The notes below the pieces were generated by a model, which was not told where the DNA came from, did not search any database, and saw only the letters and a list, made by a program, of their open reading frames with translations. From positions 34,785,870 through 34,849,869 of the forward strand of contig CM066317.1 of the NCBI GenBank assembly GCA_033807775.1: a stretch of 64,000 nucleotides of DNA, in the 5' to 3' direction. Both the position numbers and the translations under genes were made by a program. This document shows positions 56,658-64,000 of the stretch, piece after piece. Source of the stretch: Saussurea involucrata (taxonomy: Eukaryota; Streptophyta; Magnoliopsida; Asterales; Asteraceae). Every line of letters starts with the position of its first letter. The first letter of the stretch is position 1.

Positions 56658-56820
56658 ATTGTATGCGTTTTTTGCGAGAAACGAATATAGCGAGAGCCGA
56701 GAAATGAGAATTGTATGCGTTTTTTGCGAGAAACGAATATAACGAGAGCCGAGAAATGAGAATTGTATGCGTTTTTTGCGAGAAACGAATATAACGAGAG
56801 CCGAGAAATGAGAATTGTAA
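56658..56820 (-). repeat. 52-bp tandem repeat upstream of the inner hAT transposase
   Basis: Three full units and a partial fourth at a period of 52 bp (ATTGTATGCGTTTTTTGCGA starting at 56658, 56710, 56762; ATTGTAATCG at 56814). It lies 40-200 bp upstream of the ATG, in the promoter or 5' leader. Confidence 0.85.
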
Positions 56821-57159
56821 TCGTTTTTTGCGTTTTGTAAGCAATTGTAAGGTGGTGATTACTCCATAACACCCCTAGTATTTATATGGGGTTGGAGGGG
56901 GTATTTTTGGGTGAAAAAACGGTCAAAAAGGGGTTGGCAACGGTTATAAACGGCTCTATAACGGCTATAAGGTTTTTGAAAAAAAATCGGGTCGGGTCGG
57001 GCCGAGAAAATTATTAAATACACGAACCGGTCCCGGCTCTCGGGCTTGAAACCGGTTCTTGACCGGGTCGGGCCAGAACCGGTTCTTGGTCGGTTTCGGG
57101 TCGGGTCAGCCCGTCGGGTCGGGTCGGTTCGGGTCAATTTGGCCACCTCTACTAGCAAC

Positions 57160-57645
57160 CCTAGTCGCCGCCTCCTTCCTCTCTCTCTCTCACGACGGCT
57201 GACAACTAGTCGACGACCAGTCGACCACCAGAGCCGGCGACGCCAACCGACGAGCCGAGTAGCGACGCGTTTGACAAGCTACACGACGGAAAAGGGTACA
57301 AATCCATTCTTTTTGTCGATTCTTGATGGTACCCGAATAATAAAACTTAACAAAATGGTTAATCTCAGTATGTTACTCTCTCTTTATTGATCGATTTTTA
57401 GTTTTTTTTGGTTAATCTGCTTATAAATCGATTGGAGATGCTCATGGTTCTTTTTGCTTATTACTTTGTTGCTTATTAATCTGATTGGAGATTCTCATGG
57501 TTCCTTTTGCTTATATAATCTGTTTTGAGTTGTAATATTGATATTTGAGTTGAAATAATCTGTTTTGATAAGGAAATTTAGTTACTAAGTTGAAGTATTT
57601 TTTTAGTTGGAATTTGAATGTTTTTAACTTATTTCTATTCTAGAG
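57160..57645 (+). other. 5' leader of the outer hAT transposase gene
   Basis: A CT-rich stretch with TCTCTCTCTC near 57180 and then an AT-rich intron-like stretch ending TTCTATTCTAG just before the ATG at 57646. No ORF of its own. Confidence 0.5.
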
Positions 57646-58532
57646 ATGTCTAGTGGACCACAAGTATCTTCCACGCCGGTTGGTGTTTTAAATGTCGACG
57701 AAATCTGAGTCACATGATGATTTTGTTAAGACTATGGTAACCTTCATGAAAGAGAGATTTGATAAATATTGGGGGGAATGTAACATGTTAATGTCAATAG
57801 GGACCGTGTTAGACCCTAGACTGAAAATGAGGGCAATAGAGATTGCATGGCCAAAAATATTTCTTCCAAATGTAGCTCGGGAAAATATTAATAAGGTTAA
57901 AGAGGTTATGTATGAGCTTTTTGATGAATATGTGAGGATGTATTCTTCTTCTATTGTGGATGAAAGTGGAGAGTGTGAATTTGGATCAAATACCCATGAA
58001 GGAAATGTTGGATCTAGTGGTTTATCCGAACTTTTGTTAGATGTGTTTAGTGGGGAGACATCGGTAACTCGTGTGAAATCTGAGCTTGATATGTATCTAG
58101 AAGAGGGGTGTTTCTTTAGTCAAGACTACAAATTTGATGTCTTAGCTTGGTGGAAGGAAAAATCAAACAAGTTTCGAATTTTGTCTAGAATGGCCGTAAA
58201 TATCTTGGCGGTTCCTATCACTACCGTGGCTTCGGAGGAAACTTTTAGTGCCGGTGGTCGTGTAATAGATACTTATAGAGATTCTCTTGCTCCGAAAACG
58301 GTGCAAATGTTGATGTGCACGGGTGATTGGTGTAGATCCCTCCATGGAGTGAAAAGGAAGAACAAGGTATATATTTAAATATGTTTAGTTAATTATCTTC
58401 ACTTTTATTAAGTATACTAATTTGTTTTTCTTTTTATTGTAGGAGAGTGAAGAACATCCAAAAGAAATCTTCATTCAAGTACCGTTCAAGGAACCCGAAA
58501 GTACCGTTCAAGGAACCCAACCATTGAATTGA
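57646..58532 (+). pseudogene. hAT transposase of the outer element, internally deleted
   Basis: ATG 57646 opens MSSGPQVSSTPVGVLN and then stops. From 57692 another frame carries only the C-terminal half: FDKYWGECNMLMSIGTVLDPRLKM, then SELDMYLEEG, DVLAWWKEKSNKFRILSRMA and TTVASEETFSAGGRVID (hAT dimerisation region). A donor at 58366/58367 (AAG/GTATAT) and an acceptor at 58442 (TGTAG) give a short last exon ending in TGA at 58530-58532. The BED finger and most of the catalytic domain are missing. The resemblance is to RICESLEEPER-type hAT proteins. It cannot be active. Confidence 0.85.
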
Positions 58533-58986
58533 AATTAAATCGTATTTTGCTTTTTGATGGATTTATAATGTACTTTGGTTTTAATATTGTAATTTTCGAC
58601 TTCGTTTTGCTTTTGGTTGCAAGTTACAACTAGTTTCGGCTTTATTTTGTATTTGGTTGTAAACTTTAAATTTTCTGGAATTTTTAGTTGGTAATTTAGA
58701 CTTATTTTGAGCTTCTAATAATTTATATATTAAAAAAGTTCGAGCTTGGTTCGAGCTCGAGTTCGAGCTTGATTCGAACTTGAAACGAGTTCGAGTTCGA
58801 GCTCGGGAATTAGGTTTCGAGTCGAGTTCGAGCTCGGGAATTAGGTTTCGAGTCGAGTTCGAGTTTGGGTTTTTACTACTCGCGAGTTTTTGAGTCGAGT
58901 TCGAGCTCGAGTATTGGTTTTCGAGTTCAAGTCGAGTATACTGATACTCGAGCTCGACTCGCATCATTTACACCCCTAACCATGTC

Positions 58987-59074
58987 ATGAGTGTGAGTTT
59001 GGGAATACACCCATCTCTAATAACCATGGTTGGGGTTGGAAAGGTATTCCCCACCTGGTTCCACCACAATATAT

Positions 59075-59121
<47 letters not shown>

Positions 59122-59516
59122 CAATATAATTATCATTGTCTGGCTTTGAATCTGTCTAGCAATATGGTGAATCTTCGTTTTCAATTCTTCAACTTCAAGA
59201 CTGGGAATCCGGGATGAGTCGGAAAAACCCATATTCCCATTGGGAGTGGTTTCAATTCATGATCGTGGGACGAGGACAATGAATCTTGCCTTGTTCCCAT
59301 CTTTACCTCAAATTATATAATCTAAATCTTTAAAAATGGTTGTTTAGGGACGTATGATCACATATTACCCAAATCGCATCATCTGAAACCATAATAGTAT
59401 CATCTGGTCAAACTACCTAAGGCATCCTTGTAGCTATACATACGAGTTTAATTTCTTGCTTGATTTCATCAACTTTTATTCAAATCCTTACATGAGCAGA
59501 CTTTGCAAGATTTAGA
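58987..59516. other. Unassigned sequence with a (TA)n tract
   Basis: 59078-59120 is a TA run. I see no gene or transposon end in the rest. Confidence 0.5.
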
Positions 59517-59658
59517 GGCCGTTTACTAAATGTTTGTCGGGTTTAAGACTTTTACCAACAATCCATATTTATGGCCGATAATGTTATATGATAAGGTCAG
59601 TAAGGGTAATTTCTCTTGCCAATAAACGCTTGCCTGATAAACATTTGGTAAACGGTCC
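59517..59658. mobile_element. Short MITE with about 25-bp inverted ends
   Basis: GGCCGTTTACTAAATGTTTGTC at the left is mirrored by GATAAACATTTGGTAAACGGTCC at the right. About 142 bp, no ORF, and no clear TSD. The superfamily is uncertain. Confidence 0.6.
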
Positions 59659-59678
59659 GTTCTTATTTAACTTCAAAT

Positions 59679-59741
59679 TGATTTAATATTGTACAAATGC
59701 ATTCATTTTTTGATTTAATATTGTACAAATGCATTCATTTT
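59679..59741. repeat. 32-bp tandem duplication
   Basis: TGATTTAATATTGTACAAAT plus twelve further bases is repeated once in direct tandem. Confidence 0.85.
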
Positions 59742-59954
59742 GAATGGGCTTCATGCTTCCTCTTTTCTTGCGTTTGTTGTACAAATTAGAGATACATTCA
59801 CTTCTTTGTCATATATCTTTCCCTTTTATATGTCAATGTCATGAATATGGGCTCTTCAATTGGGCTCCTCTTTCCAATTTCATTTACAACTTTTTAGGCC
59901 TGAGCATTGTGGACCTAGACAATTTAAATCATCATATGAGCTACAAAGTTATAA

Positions 59955-61682
59955 GGCCTTCCGCAGCGCCTCGGGCTCGGGCTCGGGCTCGGGCTCGCCT
60001 GCGGGCAGCGGTGCGGGTGGCTCGGGCTTGGGGCTCGGGCTCGGGGTGCGGGTTTGAAAACCCGAGGAACCCGATGTGTTTTGTTTATTTTTATTTTTTT
60101 TTAAATTTTTTTATTCAAACGGCTCTCTTTCAACGGCTACTTTTTATTTAATTTTTTTTTATTTTTTTTCAATTTAATCACACTATATATATTAACCCTC
60201 AACCACTTATTTTTTCACACCAACAATCTCTCAAACTCTTTCATTCTCTATATTTTGAACAATATGGATTCGCCACAACCCGGTTCACCGACCGCATCAT
60301 CATCATCCGTAGACACCGACGAGTTGTTGAATCTACAAAGAGAAGTTTTTCGACATGCTGCACAATGGATTTATGGTAGCACCGCCTCGTCGTCAACAAC
60401 AGAGAGGGCCGTGAACATAGAAAGAGGTCGAGTAGCTGCAAACGAGCGGCTTATGCGGGACTACTTTGGCAACAACCCGGTTTATACACCGGATATGTTT
60501 AGGCGGCGGTTCAGGATGAGCAGGCAACTATTCGAACGAATAGTTGAAGATTTAGCAGGAGAGTATCCGTATTTTACACTTCGGGTGGACGGCAGACGCA
60601 AACAAGGTTTTTCTCCGATACAAAGGTGTATTTCCGCTATTCGGCAATTGGCGTATAGAGTAAGTGCTGACGCACTTGACGAGTACATCCGTATGGGAGA
60701 GACAACGTCACGAAATTGTCTGTACAAATTCTGCACAGGTATTATTGAACTGTATGGTCAAAAATATTTACGCAAGCCTACTTTTATTGATATTCAGAAG
60801 TTGTACGCCGCACATGAAGCTAAACACGGATTTCCCGGCATGCTTGGCAGCATAGACTGTACTCATTGGGCGTGGGCAAATTGTCCGAATGCATGGCGAG
60901 GTCAATTCATGAGAGGTGATCATGAGCACCCGACAATCATGCTAGAAGCAGTGGCCTCTCAAGATCTATGGATCTGGCACGCATACTTTGGTAAAATCAT
61001 TTACGTGCCCACGAGACCCTAAACGACAAAAATTCAAGTCCGCGCAAGAATCGACACGTAAAGATGTTGAACGAGCTTTTGGCGTGCTTAAACAACGTTG
61101 GCATATACTTCATAACCCGGCACGCGGATGGGAACTCTCAAGATTGGGAAACATTATGTACGCTTGTGTCATATTACACAATATGATACTCGAAGACGAA
61201 TACCATGCTATTTGTGGTGGCGATGAAAACGGCCTTTTCACGGATGATAACGAAACCCAAATCAGTGAGGAACAACGCGCGGCAAATGTTCCAGAAGTCA
61301 AAAACCGAGCCACTCATAATAACCTTCGGTCGGATTTGGTCGAACATATTTGGCGTATCCAAGTTCCCAACAATGACGACGAGTAGCTTTTTAAATTTAT
61401 TTTGTAATTTTTAAATTTATTTTGTAATTTTTAATTTTTTAATGAATGATATGAATTTTTATTTTTATTATTTATCTTATTTTTATTTATTCAAAAATAT
61501 ATAAATATTTTTATTTTGTTAAATAATTAAATGTATAAATAAAAGAATTAAAAAAATGATGTGGCGTTGATGTGGCATTGAGGGCTTTTAGTTATGCGCT
61601 GAGGGTGTTTAGGGCTTGAAAGCTTAGCTGATGTGGCGCTGATGTGACGTTGAGGGCTTGAGGGCTTGCGCTGCGGAAGGCC
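59955..61682 (+). mobile_element. PIF/Harbinger transposon, TSD TAA
   Basis: Perfect 15-bp ends GGCCTTCCGCAGCGC and GCGCTGCGGAAGGCC are flanked by TAA on both sides (59952-59954 and 61683-61685), the classic three-base target of PIF/Harbinger. The left subterminal region is a GGGCTC repeat (59970-60050). The right one repeats GATGTGGCGTTGA and GAGGGCTTG. It carries a transposase remnant and no Myb-like second ORF, so it is non-autonomous. Confidence 0.95.
60264..61386 (+). pseudogene. HARBI1/ALP1-like transposase, internal deletion
   Basis: ATG 60264 opens MDSPQPGSP. The N-terminal half covers RRRFRMSRQLFERIVEDL, KQGFSPIQRCISAIRQLAY and GFPGMLGSIDCTHWAW; the first catalytic Asp is at 60855. 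After LWIWHAYFG (about 60985) the frame is lost. The other frame continues at KSFTCPRDPKRQKFKSAQES, then RKDVERAFGVLKQRWHIL (catalytic Glu) and CVILHNMILEDE, ending VPNNDDE at 61386. About 60-70 residues that should separate the halves are missing, including the second Asp, so the DDE triad is incomplete. The family makes a nuclease that works with a separate Myb-like partner. Confidence 0.9.
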
Positions 61683-61685
61683 TAA

Positions 61686-62457
61686 GCAAACAAACCAATG
61701 TATTTAATAGCCCATTCAGTTTACATAAACCAAGACAATTGTTTTTATGGTATATATGTTTTATTTCGGAAATTGTGATTTAAATAAAATATTTTTTAGT
61801 TTTGTCGTTTTATATTTAAGATGAAAACTAGGCTTTAAATTTAACATTTTTTCTTGTCGGCATGTCCATCAGGTCCTTGTGGTGGTGATTTTAGCGTCAC
61901 TTGAGCCAGGTTGAGTGCTAGTTAGGGATTTGTGAAAAACTAGATTTTTGGGAAGGTTTTTTCGTATCCTTAGAGATAGTGGCTCTCAGTGAGTGAGTGT
62001 TATAGTAACACTGATTCTAATATATTATTCTTCTGAATTTAGATTATAAGTTGTTGACTTTTCCCTTAACGTATTCTCATATGCAAAAATAAGTTTTACA
62101 GGAGAAGTTGTATTGACTTTAGTGTTTATTATGATTTTTAATTCCATCAACATTTCCAGATTTTTGGGTGCTACAGATAATAAAGCACATTTTAAAATTT
62201 GAAATTAAAATTTAATTGGGTTCATAAGATTTGCAAAAGCACTCCTAGACTTTATTCAACAACCAACTTTCAAATTAGACGAAACATTGTGACAACCGAA
62301 AAGTCGAGTAAACAAACTAGACAGTGTGGAAATTTGGCTATTATTTAATATTTTTTACCCAATTAACAAAACATTATGTCAAATTCATCAAAGTTTTGAA
62401 GATAAAGGACTGATTGAGCAATTTGCCAATAAATGAGACACCATTAATGAAAATTTG
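61686..62457. other. Upstream region of the host gene
   Basis: AT-rich, without recognisable transposon ends or ORFs. It probably contains distal promoter sequence. Confidence 0.4.
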
Positions 62458-62465
62458 TATATATA
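62458..62465 (+). promoter_or_regulatory. TATA box of the host gene
   Basis: TTGTATATATACAC, 51 bp before the first ATG at 62516. It argues against a start upstream of it. Confidence 0.6.
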
Positions 62466-62515
62466 CACAAAACTCTAATTTTTATCAATGTTGCCTGGTT
62501 CGAAACTTCTCAAAA

Positions 62516-63670
62516 ATGCAAGAAGCTTTCCCCAGCTCAACAATGGCAGACGAAGAAGAAGAAGACGAAGAACGCACCTTATTTGTACCTCCAGATGCGT
62601 TAATTGAATGGGAACGATTCCAATTACGTCCCATTCCCGATCAATTTCAATTTCAGCCTCAATCTCAATCTCCCTCATTATCAGATCCAAATGGAAGCGG
62701 AGAAATATGGTCAACGATACATGAAGATCACCAACCATCGATCGTATTCCCTCCAGTGAACCACGAAGGCATTCATCTCCACCACCACCAAGATGTACGA
62801 GAAATCGATATCGAACGAGCCGTACCACCGTCCCCTGTTTCGAGTCCGCCGCCGGGACCAGTGGCGATGGCGGAATCCGTCGCAGTAGGGTGGTGGGATG
62901 CGGGAATGGAGGCTTTACGTTTCAAGTTCGTCGGCATCGTCTCGTTCCTTCGAAGTTTTTCTGTGAACAGAGGAGGGTTACTTCGGTCACACTTCCCCAT
63001 AGTCGGATCAGTGGTGTTGCTGTTACTATTGTATTTGAGGTCCCGGCGCCGGCGACGGTTAAAGAGAGAGAGCATCATTGAATTGATCCGCATTATCAAG
63101 GAGAAAGATGAGGTTCGATCTTTTTGTTCAATTGCAAAACATTGACCGATTTACATTTTGTTCACCAGGTGTTTGTTAAAGTGCCCAAGAGAGGTAATAA
63201 GGCCATCTCACTGTATTTTACACCAAATTTAAAAAATAGCGGAAAAATTAGCGTAAATTTAGTGTTAATAATAATTCTTCTTCCAATAGGTAACACTATT
63301 TTTTTCAAAAAATGACGTGAAAAGTAGTGTAAATGAATAGTGTTACACCAAATATAGTGTATTACTACTATTCATTACATAATTTTAGTGTGGAAAATAG
63401 AGATGCCATTGGAGATGTAAGTAGTCTCATTTACACCAAATTTAGTGTTTAGTGTAAGATTTAGTGATCCCATTAGAGATGGTCTAAGATCCTAATACAG
63501 TGCATAATTGCATTAAAGTATAACCAAGTATTCTAAACAATTTTTAACGATTTAATTTATTGGGTTTGCAGAAAATACATCGATTATTGCATCAGATTGC
63601 TCGAATGAATGAACTATTGCTTGCCACCCATCATGGAATCCCAATGATATCCAAGGCTACCTCTGGCTGA
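62516..63670 (+). CDS. Two-exon gene for a small single-pass coiled-coil membrane protein, function unknown
   Basis: Exon 1 runs 62516-63112 and exon 2 63572-63670, joined in phase 0 by a GAG/GTTCGA donor and a GGGTTTGCAG acceptor. The start at 62516 is the first ATG after the TATA box; ATG 62543 (AACAATGGC, the plant consensus) is an equally likely start and gives 222 residues rather than 231. Numbering from 62543: an acidic N-terminus, WERF and a Gln/Pro-rich region, a WWDAGMEALRFKFVG segment near 120, a hydrophobic helix FPIVGSVVLLLLLYL at 151-165 followed by RSRRRRRLKRE, then a coiled coil spanning the splice junction (IIELIRIIKEKDE joined to KIHRLLHQIARMNELL). The single helix followed by arginines suggests a C-terminus on the cytosolic side. 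I do not recognise the family. Confidence 0.75.
63201..63484. mobile_element. Tourist-like MITE in the intron of the host gene
   Basis: The ends GGCCATCTC and GAGATGGTC are nearly inverted copies and are flanked by TAA (63198-63200 and 63485-63487). The inside mirrors TTACACCAAATTT against itself. 284 bp, no ORF. The TAA target and GGCC start match PIF/Harbinger-derived MITEs. Confidence 0.75.
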
Positions 63671-64000
63671 ATAACTAAAACAGCAGATCAAGATTCATTT
63701 GGGCATCATTGGAGCTGATTTCTGGTACAAGATTCATTGTTTGCTAGCTAATCAAGACAATTGCTATTGTAGTCTAGTATTATTTTGAATCTAGTTCTTT
63801 GCATAAACCACATTTTAGCTACTTCTTTGATGCATTTAAATGTACATATGCATGCTGCACAATCACAATTAGAACATAGATGCACACCACCCTGTGAATT
63901 TCCTTTCTTCTTCTGTCATTCCAATTCGAGAGTGCTATGCGATTGTTCAGAAAAACTTCTATATCAAACACTTCCAACAATCTGGTTCCTTTCTGAACCC
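63671..64000 (+). other. 3' flank of the host gene
   Basis: Probably the 3' untranslated region and downstream sequence. No further gene or repeat seen. Confidence 0.4.

Larger units (their letters stand above)
53993..57151 (-). mobile_element. Inner hAT transposon with perfect 8-bp TSD
   Basis: The ends are TAGAGGTGGCCAAAA and TTTGGCCACCTCTA, flanked by CTAGCAAC on both sides (53985-53992 and 57152-57159). Subterminal sequences contain repeated CGGGTCGGG words on both ends. The single transposase gene is on the minus strand and nearly complete. It is younger than the outer hAT. Confidence 0.95.
53557..58978 (+). mobile_element. Outer hAT transposon with perfect 8-bp TSD
   Basis: The terminal inverted repeats are TAGGGGTGTAAATGA and TCATTTACACCCCTA. 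The flanks ACCATGTC (53549-53556 and 58979-58986) are identical. Subterminal regions are rich in CGAGCTCGA and GAGTTCGAG words (53575-53700 and 58735-58960), typical of transposase-binding repeats. It holds the C-terminal part of a hAT transposase on the plus strand. A second hAT (53993-57151) is inserted near its 5' end. Confidence 0.93.

Noticed and set aside
56620..56844. 75-codon N-terminal extension of the inner hAT transposase
   Set aside because: It translates the 52-bp tandem repeat; the family-like start MAEQNY and BED finger begin at 56619.
62414..62515. Upstream start of the host gene at 62414
   Set aside because: It begins with TTG, and a good TATA box lies within it at 62458, so transcription starts downstream.
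1..64000. CRISPR arrays, operons, rRNA genes, or bacterial regulatory sites
   Set aside because: The window is plant nuclear DNA; repeats are LTRs, foldbacks and microsatellites, and no rRNA-like sequence was seen.

Overview
This window is nuclear DNA of a flowering plant, almost certainly a eudicot. The evidence is Ty1/copia elements with the plant initiator-tRNA-Met primer site (TGGTATCAGAGC), an Athila-type Ty3/gypsy element, hAT and PIF/Harbinger transposons, long (TA)n tracts and plant-style splice sites. The polyproteins look like those common in Asteraceae, but that is only an impression. About 95% of the window is transposable elements nested in one another. The only plausible intact host gene lies at the right end (62516-63670).

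Layout. (1) 1-11387: a minus-strand Sirevirus-like copia element (Copia-1). Its 5' LTR is at the right and its 3' LTR is cut by the window edge. Gag and pol are damaged, but an open 933-codon accessory ORF (aORF) follows pol and has its own TATA box. Copia-1 sits in a remnant of another copia element (11388-11912). (2) 12.8-21.5 kb and 48.8-52.5 kb: a cluster of foldback (long inverted repeat) elements, mostly separated by (TA)n. One is split by a gypsy-type solo LTR with a 5-bp target-site duplication (TSD). (3) 21517-51213: a foldback element (H) split by a plus-strand Sirevirus-like copia (Copia-2, 21792-48771). Copia-2 is split in turn by a pol-less Athila derivative (27295-37558), and its reverse transcriptase-to-3' segment is present three times through local duplication after the element was dead. 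(4) 53557-58978: a hAT transposon containing a second hAT transposon, both with perfect 8-bp TSDs. (5) 59955-61682: an internally deleted PIF/Harbinger element with perfect TIRs and a TAA TSD. (6) 62.5-64 kb: a two-exon gene for a small, single-pass, coiled-coil membrane protein of unknown function, with a Tourist-like MITE in its intron.

Main points of interest. Both Sirevirus-like elements carry a post-pol ORF that appears to have its own promoter: a TATA box plus a CT-rich leader in Copia-1, and a TATA box, leader exon and 792-nt intron in Copia-2. In Copia-1 the DNA upstream of that TATA box holds 14 copies of RCCGAC, the DRE/CRT core, in 399 bp. The foldback families share an architecture of (TA)n flank, GGTTCAAAYGAG-like end and internal arrays of a family-specific 12-15-nt quasi-palindrome. 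Two rearrangement junctions contain templated filler DNA. Element H carries the same pair of spliceable exons in both arms. All functional statements are inferences from sequence; no database search was possible.
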